Assembly: GCA_007679095.1 (NCBI GenBank)
Contig: VEFU01000029.1
Span: 1 to 53,656 of the forward strand
Length of the DNA: 53,656 nucleotides
Direction: 5' to 3'
DNA from: Paenibacillus bovis
Lineage (GTDB): Bacteria > Bacillota > Bacilli > Bacillales > Bacillaceae_C
Part shown: positions 1-7,836 of the stretch, in pieces
How positions within the stretch are numbered: the stretch's first letter is position 1
How the letters are laid out: the number at the start of each line of letters is the position of its first letter
Position numbers and translations under genes: made by a program
Notes under the pieces: model-generated
Seen by the model: the letters and a program-made list of their open reading frames with translations, nothing else
Told to the model about the DNA's origin: nothing
The model's database searches: none

Positions 1-74
1 TTTTCTTTGCGCAAAACAATAAAATTGAACATTTCGAGTATTTTTAATAATAAAATTAATTTAATGCAACGCTA

Positions 75-548
75 GTGGTTTTAATTATATCAATTGTTTT
101 TGTTCTAGGAATGTCAAACGTCGGTTATGCTGCAAATGATTCCACTCCTTTAGACGGACGGGTAGATCAGTCTATTACAGTTGTAACACCTCCAAATAAA
201 AATGTTGAAGGGCTTATATCCCCACTGGCTACCTTTGTAGGTGGTGGAGGAGTTTCTAGTCTAAATTGGGGTGCATCAGGACATATTATTAATTGGAAAA
301 TTAAACCTGATACTTTATTGCCATATGCTTTTGCTGGACATCTATATATTTACAGGAACAGTTTTCTATATGATTCATACCAATTAACAGGCGGTGGTGC
401 AATGGGAATCGGGGTTTCAGGTACTATAGATTTATGGAAACTTCCAAAAGGAACATATAGATTCAAATTAACTGGAGTTGCAATGAATTTTAAAACTGAA
501 GTATTTAAAGTTTCCTCTAATGCGGAAATTACAATTCAAGTTTATTAA
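75..548 (+). CDS. Exported protein of unknown function
   Basis: A 157-residue protein whose first ~19 residues form a hydrophobic segment ending in a signal-peptidase-like site (VGYA-AND). The mature part is rich in Gly, Ser and aromatic residues and looks like a small beta-rich secreted domain; I recognise no family. The start is doubtful: the GTG at 75 has no Shine-Dalgarno sequence and the leader lacks the usual N-terminal Lys/Arg. An ATG at 64 in another frame (Met-Gln-Arg, then stop) would supply the basic residue if one base had been gained or lost, so the 5' end may be damaged. The gene is AT-rich like the neighbouring accessory DNA. Confidence 0.55.
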   Translation: MVLIISIVFVLGMSNVGYAANDSTPLDGRVDQSITVVTPPNKNVEGLISPLATFVGGGGVSSLNWGASGHIINWKIKPDTLLPYAFAGHLYIYRNSFLYDSYQLTGGGAMGIGVSGTIDLWKLPKGTYRFKLTGVAMNFKTEVFKVSSNAEITIQVY

Positions 549-608
549 TCGCAGTTGTCGATAAATTAAATAGATTCTTTACATATCGCAATCTTCGCTA
601 AGTTAGGA

Positions 609-659
609 CCAATAAAATAAAAAGGAGCTATTAATTTTAGCTTCTTTTTATTTTATTGG
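609..659. terminator. Bidirectional hairpin terminator between convergent genes
   Basis: A long near-perfect inverted repeat (arms starting CCAATAAAATAAAAA and ending TTTTTATTTTATTGG) lies between the exported-protein gene and the convergent acetyltransferase pseudogene. The A/T-rich arms give U-runs on either strand, so it can serve both genes. Confidence 0.75.
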
Positions 660-1093
660 TAGCTTTTGATACTTTGAATATGTGACTAGCTTTATAAATT
701 CCTTCTACTTTTGAGAAGCCACATTCTTTATATAAATTAACGGCAGCTGGGTCTTCAGTAGATGATAACCTTATTGTCCGAAAGTATCCCTTTGCTTCAT
801 CGATTATTGTGTTTAGAAGTTTCTTACCTACACCAGTTCCCCTATTCTTACGCAAAACATAAAGATGCCTTACTCGTCCTACATTGGAAAGGTTAAGATA
901 TGGATCAATATTTAGACCACCAATTCCAACAACCTCGTCATCTATTTTTGCAATATAAAGTGATTCACCATTTTTATCAAATTTGTTACTCCCTAATGTG
1001 TATTCATCCACTAATCTCTTTATCGGATAAACTATCATCTATGAGTAAATCCAACTTATACTTTTCGAGGGATGTAACTCTTTCGATTTTCAT
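637..1093 (-). pseudogene. GNAT acetyltransferase, frameshifted near its N-terminus
   Basis: The 3' part (637-1038) reads as a GNAT N-acetyltransferase: a VVGIGGLNIDPY strand, then an acetyl-CoA loop (RKNRGTGVGKKLL) and a C-terminal LYKECGF motif. Its first ATG (1038) has no ribosome binding site. Just upstream, a TAAGGAGG site precedes an ATG at 1093 that opens a different frame (MKIERVTSLEKYKLDLL) and stops at 1004. That short peptide looks like the missing N-terminus, and the two frames differ by one base, so a single indel between 1004 and 1038 probably broke the gene. A sequencing error would give the same picture. Confidence 0.7.
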
Positions 1094-1321
1094 CGTATTT
1101 TCCTCCTTATCATCATATAAATCTATCAATCTTTAGTATGCTGCTTTCGTATTTCCGATTTTTAAGTGGTTATTAAAAATATACTTCAATATTTTATTCA
1201 AGTATCCTGTCCTTATATATAGTATCAACTTAAAAAATGTTGAAGTAATGCACCTTTAAGTGGATCGACTCCTGCGCTATTCTATTAGAGCACGCGTTAG
1301 CCGAAAAGGTTAGTTTCTAAC

Positions 1322-1777
1322 CTAATTACACACCCATTCATAGATACACTTTTCCTTTTCTCCTCGTTGATACATATCATTATCTTCTGGGACATCAACG
1401 ATTTCTAGAAGATTAGCTCCGACATATTCACAAGTTTTTCTTGAAGCGATGTTGTCTGGATTACAAGTAATAAATAGTTTTTCCATTTTATGAGCCTTTG
1501 CAACTTTCCTCAAAAGCAATACAGCTTTTGCAGCATAATAATTACCTCTATAATCCTCATTAACCGAATAGCCAATATGCCCACCATAATACAGGTTTTC
1601 ATTGTAACCAATTCTTATATCAATCTTACCAATGGGTTTGAGTAAACCAGGTAGAGAAATGTTGAACTGATAAGCTGGAACCCAGTTCTTTTCTTTGTTT
1701 CCTGGTACTGTTTTTACAAGATGTAAATCAATTTCCTCTCCTTTAATAATATCAAAGTCCCAAAATTCGAATTCCAT
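1322..1777 (-). CDS. GNAT family acetyltransferase (RimJ/RimL-like)
   Basis: A 151-residue protein with the GNAT core: a strand GHIGYSVNEDYRGNYYAAKA carrying the Q/RxxGxG/A-like acetyl-CoA loop, then a helix rich in Leu/Ala, and an N-P-D-N-I-A-S-R-K-T-C segment near the C-terminus that is typical of RimJ/RimL-type enzymes. It would transfer an acetyl group from acetyl-CoA to an amine; the substrate cannot be told from sequence. The ATG at 1777 follows an AGAGGGGGAGA ribosome binding site, so the start is secure. It is a single-gene unit on the minus strand. Confidence 0.8.
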   Translation of the reverse strand: MEFEFWDFDIIKGEEIDLHLVKTVPGNKEKNWVPAYQFNISLPGLLKPIGKIDIRIGYNENLYYGGHIGYSVNEDYRGNYYAAKAVLLLRKVAKAHKMEKLFITCNPDNIASRKTCEYVGANLLEIVDVPEDNDMYQRGEKEKCIYEWVCN

Positions 1778-2142
1778 TAATCTCCCCCTCTAAAATTCCC
1801 CATTTTGGTCAAGGCAATATTTCCTTACTTTATAATTAATTCATTCGGCATGGAAATTAATTATTCCTTCATTCCCTAAATTACTTCGTCAGTTGAACAA
1901 AGATATTCCTTATCTTCATTGAATGTATGAAATTAACCAAATACATACATTCAACAAGAGTAAAAAATTGTCAAAGCTAGAAAAGGATTCTTGTAGTACA
2001 TTAACTAACCATTTAGATTAATAAAAACCAACAGAATTTTAATGCGGACTCTATTATTCTCTCTATATTTTAAACTTAACTGTATAATTTCCCTTTTGAT
2101 TGGCAATAAAGAAAATAGGAATTTTTAAAGGGGGAAACGCAA
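1778..2142. other. Intergenic stretch without recognisable features
   Basis: About 365 bases of very AT-rich sequence. It must carry the promoter of the minus-strand acetyltransferase and probably that of the small ORF at 2143, but I see no convincing -35/-10 pair, hairpin or repeat. Confidence 0.5.
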
Positions 2143-2250
2143 ATGGCAATGTCTAAAGAAGAAGCTGAAATTCTTGCGAAGAAAATCATCGAAAGCGCAA
2201 AAAAATATCATTTTCCTGCACAAAAAAAGAAAGGGAAAAAATTAAAGTAA
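2143..2250 (+). CDS. Small basic protein, 35 residues
   Basis: An ATG behind an AAAGGGGG ribosome binding site opens a 35-residue frame (MAMSKEEAEILAKKII...). The N-terminal half should be an amphipathic helix; the tail is extremely lysine-rich (KKKGKKLK). The ribosome binding site and a strong terminator about 115 bases downstream support a real transcript. I recognise no family; a small nucleic-acid-associated or regulatory peptide is conceivable but unproven. Confidence 0.5.
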   Translation: MAMSKEEAEILAKKIIESAKKYHFPAQKKKGKKLK

Positions 2251-2689
2251 GCATTTTGTAGTCTATATGGTTGTATAGGGTGTTATATAGGATAAGTAAC
2301 ATAATTGTTCGCAATCCAAAAAGAGAACGTTGCTAGTACAAGTATGTATTACTTCTAAATAAAGAAAAAAGCCAAAATCCTTATGAGGATTTTGGCTTTT
2401 TTTACACTTCCCAAAACAGGTGTTATGTTAAGTGAATGTGTATAGGGAGTACATGTATATCACAAAAATGTTTTTTAACCAGAACAGCATCTTTATAATT
2501 TTTTTAATTGACTTTTCTCTCTTGTAATCAAATACTTTTCTTAGATTTATCTAGTTTTTTGAAGTATAATTTCACTAGATATGTACTACAAATGTTGGTT
2601 ACTCTACATAGATAACACATATATGTGACTCTTATGGTTTTGTGCTCTATATATTTAATACATTTTAAACTTTGAAAGGAGGAAGTAAT
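2251..2689. other. Intergenic region holding one terminator and an AT-rich promoter region
   Basis: Holds the terminator at 2366-2405. The remaining ~280 bases before the MerR-like gene are AT-rich with TTGACT at about 2511, but no -10 box at the right distance stands out. Nothing else is seen. Confidence 0.5.
2366..2405 (+). terminator. Rho-independent terminator
   Basis: Perfect arms AAGCCAAAATCC / GGATTTTGGCTT with a six-base loop, followed by a run of T. It probably ends the small-ORF transcript. Confidence 0.85.
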
Positions 2690-3328
2690 TTGTCACAGGA
2701 ACATTGGAAAATAAGTGATTTTGCTAAAATGTTAGGTAAACATGCTAATACAATTGATGGCTGGTTCAGAACATTAGAGAGTGAAAGAAAATTGCATTAT
2801 ATCACAAGGATAAATAATGAGAAAATCTATGATGAATTAGATTTTAAAATAGCCCGGTTTATCATAGAGAAAAGAAATGATAAATGGTCATTAGATGGGA
2901 TTTTTGATAGTCTCCCTAATCATTTTCAATTACGACCTTTTCCAGTAGATTTTGAGGATGAGAAGTCTATTCAAGTTGTTGATTTTGATAAAATGAAGAC
3001 TACAATCATGAACGAAATGAAAATAGCATTTGAACAGGTTGCGGCTGATCAAATGGAAAGTCAGATGAGAGATTTTCAAAAAATGTTACCTTCAAGAGAG
3101 CAGGAAAGGTTAGATCGTTTTGAAGCGCTTTTAGCAGATCGCAAAGTGACTAGAGCATTAGAAGAAAAAGCACTCTCTATATGGTCCACAAAACCCATAG
3201 AAGAACGTTTTATTAAAGTTGGATGGTTTAGGAAAGCAGAGGATTTAAATAAACGTGAGCGTTTTGTCAAACAGTATGTAGATCAACATTTCGAAGATGC
3301 GATGAGAAAAGAATTTGGTATTTATTAA
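2690..3328 (+). CDS. MerR-like helix-turn-helix protein, DUF3967 type
   Basis: A 212-residue protein. The N-terminus (WKISDFAKMLGKHANTIDGW) is a MerR-like winged-helix DNA-binding domain, followed by a linker, a predicted helical/coiled-coil middle (about residues 95-160) and a basic C-terminus with WSTKP and FIKVGWFRKAEDLNKRERF segments. This layout matches the MerR/DUF3967 proteins frequent on Bacillus plasmids and phages; that family name is from memory. The TTG at 2690 is chosen because AAAGGAGG lies 7-8 bases upstream; an in-frame TTG at 2672 would place that site inside the coding region. No neighbouring gene indicates its target. Confidence 0.7.
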   Translation: MSQEHWKISDFAKMLGKHANTIDGWFRTLESERKLHYITRINNEKIYDELDFKIARFIIEKRNDKWSLDGIFDSLPNHFQLRPFPVDFEDEKSIQVVDFDKMKTTIMNEMKIAFEQVAADQMESQMRDFQKMLPSREQERLDRFEALLADRKVTRALEEKALSIWSTKPIEERFIKVGWFRKAEDLNKRERFVKQYVDQHFEDAMRKEFGIY

Positions 3329-3576
3329 AGCGACATATGTAGTCCTAATGTGTTATTAGTCCATATGTGTTCCATAAATCAAGGGAATTTTAAGGAAGGA
3401 TCTATTGATATTGAGTTTTCTTTCTTATAGATGCAAAAAAACGGGTTAAAAGGGTATGGGATGAAAGGACTTTTTTCACAGTTAGGTCTAAATACTGTAT
3501 ATCTTTTATCTAATAGTATTGTAATAAAAGATTGATAGAGTTAAAATAAATACTAACTTAATAGACCGGACAAATG

Positions 3577-3700
3577 AAAAAGCCATTTCCATAATGTTAG
3601 GGGTTTGCCGACCTCTAACGGAAATGACTTTGCCTGTGACTCGCCCACAGGTTATTTGATTTATGTTCATTTTAACTTGTTCTGTTGACTAAATCAACAG
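3577..3700. other. Block of three consecutive hairpins, function unknown
   Basis: Three inverted repeats follow one another: a long nested stem at about 3579-3631 (outer arms AAGCCATTTCC / GGAAATGACTT, inner arms GTTAGGGGT / ACCTCTAAC), a short stem at 3633-3651 (CCTGTG / CACAGG) and a third at 3682-3700 (CTGTTGA / TCAACAG). No gene overlaps them. They could be a structured RNA or the remnant of a mobile-element end. Confidence 0.5.
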
Positions 3701-3730
3701 TTATCTTTTGACATATTTACACGAGTTTTG

Positions 3731-3786
3731 GAGCATGTTCATTTAACCTAGTATTTTCACAGGTTGAAGGGACATGCTTTTTTGTT
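3731..3786 (+). terminator. Possible terminator upstream of the thi operon
   Basis: Short arms AGCATGT / ACATGCT enclose a loop of about 30 bases and are followed by a long T-rich run. It could end a transcript covering the preceding hairpin block. Confidence 0.5.
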
Positions 3787-3861
3787 TTCCGATAGAAAAG
3801 GGAGACAGAGAAAATGAATTATATGGACAAATATCGTGATTTACTTAGAAAATCAAAAAAC

Positions 3862-3889
3862 TAGACACACTCTCTTAATCTGCTATACT
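3862..3889 (+). promoter_or_regulatory. Predicted sigma-A promoter of the thi operon
   Basis: TAGACA and TATACT separated by 16 bases, placed about 25 bases upstream of the TPP riboswitch, where the transcript should begin. Confidence 0.65.
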
Positions 3890-3911
3890 AAAGATGAAAA
3901 TTACATCATGT

Positions 3912-4008
3912 GGAATGTGGGGGGACCGGTAGTGCCGGTTGAGATAGCATCCGTTAGGTGCTGACCCTTAGAACCTGCTCTGGCTCATACCAGCGAAGGG
4001 AACATCAA
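3912..4008 (+). promoter_or_regulatory. TPP riboswitch (THI element)
   Basis: Contains the conserved THI-box pieces in order: GGGGGACC, TTGAGATAGC, GCTGACCC, TTAGAACCTG, CTCTGG and ACCAGCGAAGGGAAC. Thiamine pyrophosphate binding should favour the terminator that follows, lowering expression of the thiYXZ operon. Confidence 0.95.
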
Positions 4009-4037
4009 ATCATTTAAAGTTAATGAGTGTTCTTTTT

Positions 4038-4072
4038 GATGCCCAGGTTCATAACCTATGGGCATCTTTTTC
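4038..4072 (+). terminator. Riboswitch-controlled terminator
   Basis: GATGCCCA / TGGGCATC stem with an inner AGGTT/AACCT extension, followed by TTTTT. It lies directly after the TPP aptamer and 50 bases before thiY, the position of an expression platform. Confidence 0.85.
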
Positions 4073-4118
4073 GTTTTCAAGCGGTTCTCTTTCCAAAAAT
4101 AATGGAGGGAAAAAGAGG

Positions 4119-5111
4119 ATGAAGAAGTGGTTATTTAGTTTAGTAGCTTTACTATTGCTAGCAGGTTGTGGTGCTGAAGATAGTAAAAGCAAAAATGAAG
4201 ATGGTTTAACAGAGGTTACAATGGTGCTTGATTGGACACCAAATACGAACCATACAGGTTTATATGTAGCCCAAGAAAAAGGATATTTTAAAGATGAAGG
4301 TTTAGAAGTTGAAATTATGATGCCAGGTGAGACTGGTGCTGATCAGCTAGTTGCTGCTGGAAGAGCGGATTTTGGTATTAGTGCACAAGAGGCCATTACA
4401 GAAGCACGTGTGCAAGATGTACCAATCGTATCTATTGGTGCAATTATCCAACATAATACGTCTGGATTTGCCTCTCCAGTGGAAAAAAATATCACATCTC
4501 CAAAAGATTTTGAAGGTAAAACATATGGCGGTTGGGGCGCTCCTGTCGAGGAGGCAGTAATTTCTTCTTTAATGGAAGGAGAAAATGCTGATATTAACAA
4601 ACTAGATATTGTAAATATGGGGAATACTGATTTCTTTACTGCGGTAAAACGAGATATCGACTTTGCATGGATTTATTATGCATGGACAGGTATCGAAGCG
4701 GAAATCCGTGGTGATGATTTAAATATGATGTACTTAACGGATTTCTCTGATCAACTGGACTACTACACACCAGTTATTTCTACGAATGAAAGCATGATTA
4801 ACAAAAATCCAGACACGGTAAAAGCTTTTATGGCAGCTGTTACAAAAGGATATCAATTTGCTATTGAAAATCCAGATGAAGCTGCGGACATTTTAGTAAA
4901 AGCTGTACCTGACTTAGATGCAGAGCTTGTGAAAAAATCACAACAGTGGCTTGCTACTCGTTATCAAGACGATGCTCCTCGTTGGGGAGAGCAAAAAGAA
5001 GAAATTTGGGAAAACTATATGAACTGGATGTTTGATAGAGATCTTTTAGAAGAAAAAATTGATGTTAAGAAAGCATTCACGAATGAATTTTTACCTAAGC
5101 AAGGGGAATAA
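4119..5111 (+). CDS. thiY: Thiamine-pyrimidine precursor ABC transporter, substrate-binding lipoprotein
   Basis: A 330-residue lipoprotein: basic start MKK, hydrophobic core and the lipobox LLAGC (Cys about residue 17), then an NMT1/THI5-like fold beginning VTMVLDWTPNTNHTGLYVAQ, the hallmark of proteins binding HMP-type pyrimidines such as formylaminopyrimidine. It would capture the ligand outside the membrane and hand it to ThiX. The ATG at 4119 follows GGAGGGAAAAAGAGG; an earlier in-frame start at 4023 would place the riboswitch terminator inside the gene. It is the first gene of a TPP-regulated operon and ends 3 bases before thiX. Confidence 0.92.
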   Translation: MKKWLFSLVALLLLAGCGAEDSKSKNEDGLTEVTMVLDWTPNTNHTGLYVAQEKGYFKDEGLEVEIMMPGETGADQLVAAGRADFGISAQEAITEARVQDVPIVSIGAIIQHNTSGFASPVEKNITSPKDFEGKTYGGWGAPVEEAVISSLMEGENADINKLDIVNMGNTDFFTAVKRDIDFAWIYYAWTGIEAEIRGDDLNMMYLTDFSDQLDYYTPVISTNESMINKNPDTVKAFMAAVTKGYQFAIENPDEAADILVKAVPDLDAELVKKSQQWLATRYQDDAPRWGEQKEEIWENYMNWMFDRDLLEEKIDVKKAFTNEFLPKQGE

Positions 5112-5114
5112 AAA

Positions 5115-5885
5115 ATGGTAAAACTATTGGGAGCGCTATGGAAGAAAGGATGGAGACCAGCATTGGTTCTCCTCCTTTTACTTACTATATGGGAGGTTAC
5201 TGTAAAAGTAGCGGATGTACCAACATGGTTATTACCTGCTCCTTCTGTCATTGTATTGGAGGGCTGGAGTAACTTTGGAAACATTACACATCATCTCCAA
5301 TCAACAATCGGACTTGCATTAACAGGTTTTGTGATTGGGTGTTCTGTCGGGCTGATCGTAGCAATTCTCTTACATCTGTTACCTGGAGTACGAGAGGCTG
5401 TATATCCACTGTTAATTTTATCGCAAAATGTCCCAATCATAGTTTTGGCTCCACTCCTTGTGATTTGGTTTGGATTTGGGGTACTACCAAAAATTATCAT
5501 TATTACATTAGTTTGTTTTTTCCCGATTACAATAGCCGCTCTTGGTGGGTTTAAAAATACACCGCCAGAAATGAAACATTACATGTTAATGGCTGGTGCT
5601 AATAAGCTACAATTATTTTCGAAATTAGAATGGCCTAATTCTTTACCTGCTTTATTTTCAGGTTTAAAGATTGCTGCTACTTATAGTGTAATGGGAGCAG
5701 TTATCTCAGAATGGCTTGGAGCAAAGCAAGGAATAGGTGTGTATATGACACTGGCGAGTTCTTCGTTTAGAACAGATCGCGTATTTGTGGCGATTTTTAT
5801 CGTGATGATTTTGAGTCTCCTATTCTTTGGGATCATCACATTATTTGAAAATCTGTTAATTAAAGGCAGAAGGAAGGGGGCTTGA
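5115..5885 (+). CDS. thiX: Thiamine-pyrimidine precursor ABC transporter, permease
   Basis: A 256-residue membrane protein of the BPD (SsuC/TauC-like) permease class with about six hydrophobic segments. The EAA loop, which contacts the ATPase, is seen as MLMAGANKLQLFSKLEWPNS (about residues 158-177). It would form the channel for the pyrimidine delivered by ThiY. AAGGGGAAT at the end of thiY is its ribosome binding site, so the two genes are closely coupled, and its stop codon lies just upstream of the thiZ start. Confidence 0.9.
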   Translation: MVKLLGALWKKGWRPALVLLLLLTIWEVTVKVADVPTWLLPAPSVIVLEGWSNFGNITHHLQSTIGLALTGFVIGCSVGLIVAILLHLLPGVREAVYPLLILSQNVPIIVLAPLLVIWFGFGVLPKIIIITLVCFFPITIAALGGFKNTPPEMKHYMLMAGANKLQLFSKLEWPNSLPALFSGLKIAATYSVMGAVISEWLGAKQGIGVYMTLASSSFRTDRVFVAIFIVMILSLLFFGIITLFENLLIKGRRKGA

Positions 5886-5890
5886 GTTGG

Positions 5891-6649
5891 ATGGGCGCAT
5901 TAGAAGTGAAGGAGCTATCGAAAAGCTTTGATGGACGTGAAATATTAAAGAATATTAGTCTCCATGTCGAAGAGGGAGAATTTGTAACAATTCTCGGACC
6001 ATCCGGAAGTGGAAAAAGTACATTGTTTCAACTTATCGGAGGGTTGTTGAATCCAGATCATGGGGCGATTTCACTTGATGATGATAACATTACGGGAAAA
6101 CGTGGATTTATTAGTTACATGCCCCAACAACCGGCGCTTCTACCTTGGAGAACAGTATTGGACAATGTCATACTAGGGCAAGAGCTCCATGGAACAAAGG
6201 ATAAAGTGAAGGCAAAGGAAATGATTCAAAAAGCAGGACTAGGAGGTTATGAACAAGCATTTCCAGAAGAGTTATCTGGAGGTATGAAACAGAGGGTAGC
6301 CTTTATTCGTGCTTTATTAAGTCCACAATCACTTATCTGCCTGGATGAGCCATTTTCTGCGTTGGATGATTTCACGCGCCAAGAAATGCATGAATGGCTT
6401 CTATCTATTTGGTCTCAATATAAAAGAACTATACTGTTCGTTACCCATAATATTGATGAAGCTCTCTTCCTTTCTGACCGAATACTTGTATTTTCAAGCA
6501 ATCCAGCACAAATTGCGAATGAGTTCGTTATTCCTTTTTCTCGTCCACGAAAGCAGGAGTTGTTACTTACAGAGGAGTTCCTTGAATGGAAAAGAAAAAT
6601 AAGCTCCACAATTGTGCAAAATGGGTTAGGTGGGGAAAGTGATGAATAA
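5891..6649 (+). CDS. thiZ: Thiamine-pyrimidine precursor ABC transporter, ATPase
   Basis: A 252-residue ABC ATPase with Walker A GPSGSGKST (residues 36-44), Q-loop in YMPQQPALLPW, signature LSGGMKQR, Walker B LICLDEP followed by FSALDD, and the switch histidine in FVTHNIDEA. It powers ThiX. AAGGAAGGGGG sits 10-11 bases before the ATG at 5891; a TTG at 5882 is in frame but too close to that site. The 3' end overlaps the start of the TatD-like gene by 8 bases, which suggests coupled translation. Confidence 0.9.
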   Translation: MGALEVKELSKSFDGREILKNISLHVEEGEFVTILGPSGSGKSTLFQLIGGLLNPDHGAISLDDDNITGKRGFISYMPQQPALLPWRTVLDNVILGQELHGTKDKVKAKEMIQKAGLGGYEQAFPEELSGGMKQRVAFIRALLSPQSLICLDEPFSALDDFTRQEMHEWLLSIWSQYKRTILFVTHNIDEALFLSDRILVFSSNPAQIANEFVIPFSRPRKQELLLTEEFLEWKRKISSTIVQNGLGGESDE

Positions 6650-7418
6650 CATAATCGATGCCCATATTCACTTGGATCTTTATAAGGAAAAGGAAATCGA
6701 GCATATCATGGAGAGCTTGGAGAGTGCGCGCTGTACAGATCTCGTATCTGTTTCCTTTCATTTGGAATCATGCCGAAAAAATCTTGAGTTAGCAAAAATC
6801 TATCCTCAAGTGAAACCAGCATTTGGTTTTCATCCTGAACAGGAATTGTTGACGGATCATGAGGCAGCAGATTTGTTTCAGTGGATGGAAGCCAATCTCG
6901 ATAAAATGGTAGCTGTAGGTGAAGTAGGCCTTCCTTATTATTCACGTATAGAAAGTGAAGGTGCCTTTTCTTTAGAAGGGTACACAGAACTATTAGACGC
7001 CTTTCTAAGATTTTCTAAAAAGTGGGATAAACCGGTCGTACTTCACGCCGTGTATGACGATGCACCGATAGTATGTAATCTATTAGAAAAGCATTCTATT
7101 AAAAATGCGCACTTCCATTGGTTTAAAGGCGATAATAAAACAATCGAGCGGATGATTCAAAACGGGTATCATATTTCGATTACCCCAGATGTTATGTACG
7201 AGGAAGAAATTCAGCGTCTTGTCGCACGATATCCACTACAACAAATGATGGTGGAAACGGATGGACCTTGGCAATTCGAAAGTGAATTTGCAGAGAAAAT
7301 AACACAACCTAACATGATTCATCGATCCGTTGAAAAAATCGCTGAGATAAAGCAACTAGATGTGCACAAGGTTTACGAGATACTTTATCGAAATACGAAG
7401 GGATTTTATCAACTATAA
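6642..7418 (+). CDS. TatD-family metal-dependent hydrolase in the thi operon
   Basis: A 258-residue TIM-barrel hydrolase of the TatD group in the amidohydrolase superfamily. Visible metal ligands are DAHIHLD at the N-terminus, GEVGLPYY, VLHAVYDD, AHFHWFKG and the late VETDGPW. TatD proteins are usually described as DNases or general phosphodiesterase-like hydrolases. Here the gene overlaps thiZ by 8 bases and ends at a terminator, so it is the last gene of a TPP-riboswitch operon. That suggests it acts on the imported pyrimidine (for instance deformylation or deamination), which is inference. The ATG at 6642 is preferred over a GTG at 6630 because GGTGGGG lies just upstream. Confidence 0.8.
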   Translation: MNNIIDAHIHLDLYKEKEIEHIMESLESARCTDLVSVSFHLESCRKNLELAKIYPQVKPAFGFHPEQELLTDHEAADLFQWMEANLDKMVAVGEVGLPYYSRIESEGAFSLEGYTELLDAFLRFSKKWDKPVVLHAVYDDAPIVCNLLEKHSIKNAHFHWFKGDNKTIERMIQNGYHISITPDVMYEEEIQRLVARYPLQQMMVETDGPWQFESEFAEKITQPNMIHRSVEKIAEIKQLDVHKVYEILYRNTKGFYQL

Positions 7419-7453
7419 AAGTAATACCTTTAATATATTCCATATATTTGACT

Positions 7454-7490
7454 GACAAACCAATGATTTTGATTGGTTTGTCTTTTTTTT
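7454..7490 (+). terminator. Terminator of the thi operon
   Basis: Perfect 11-base arms GACAAACCAAT / ATTGGTTTGTC with a seven-base loop, followed by eight T. Confidence 0.9.
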
Positions 7491-7541
7491 AGGCAATAAT
7501 ATTTTACCATGGGATTTGACAGGGGAATGAACAAAAGTACA

Positions 7542-7550
7542 TGTTATAAT
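7542..7550 (+). promoter_or_regulatory. Extended -10 promoter element
   Basis: TGTTATAAT fits the TGnTATAAT extended -10 consensus and lies 28 bases before the TTG start of the next gene. A TTGACA at 7515 is too far upstream to be a normal partner. Confidence 0.5.
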
Positions 7551-7578
7551 AATAAGTAGTATTGTGGAGGTGACTCAA

Positions 7579-7836
7579 TTGAAGTGGGAAGATGTGTGTA
7601 AAGCATTTCCAAGACAGTGGGTTTTAATAGAAGCACTTCGAGCACATACGAATGAAAAAAGTGAGCGTATTTTAGAAGACATTGCACCGTTGAAAAAGTT
7701 TTCTAACTCCCCAGATGCAATGAGAGCCTATAAAGAAATTCATCAAGAAGAGCCTAATAGGGAATTATATGTTCTTCATACTAGCCGTAAACATCCCAAT
7801 ATCATAGAGAAAAAATGGGTTGGTGTTAGGCGATAG
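7579..7836 (+). CDS. Small protein of unknown function paired with an aspartic protease gene
   Basis: An 85-residue soluble protein (MKWEDVCKAFPRQWVLIEAL...) with no membrane segment, no cysteine pair and a basic C-terminus ending WVGVRR. The TTG at 7579 follows GTGGAGGTG at the right distance. Its stop codon shares a base with the GTG start of the retropepsin-like gene, so the two are translationally coupled. I recall such gene pairs in other Bacillaceae, which would suggest a partner or substrate role, but nothing in the sequence shows a mechanism. Confidence 0.7.
   Translation: MKWEDVCKAFPRQWVLIEALRAHTNEKSERILEDIAPLKKFSNSPDAMRAYKEIHQEEPNRELYVLHTSRKHPNIIEKKWVGVRR

Noticed and set aside
900-1136. 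Plus-strand open frame over the acetyltransferase pseudogene
   Set aside because: It lies antisense to the clear GNAT sequence, has no ribosome binding site and gives a low-complexity protein.
3814-3864. 16-residue frame with a ribosome binding site upstream of the TPP riboswitch
   Set aside because: Very short, and its stop overlaps the -35 box of the thi promoter; more likely chance or a remnant.
7515-7550. TTGACA / TATAAT promoter upstream of the small partner gene
   Set aside because: Spacing is far too long (over 20 bases); only the extended -10 is kept.
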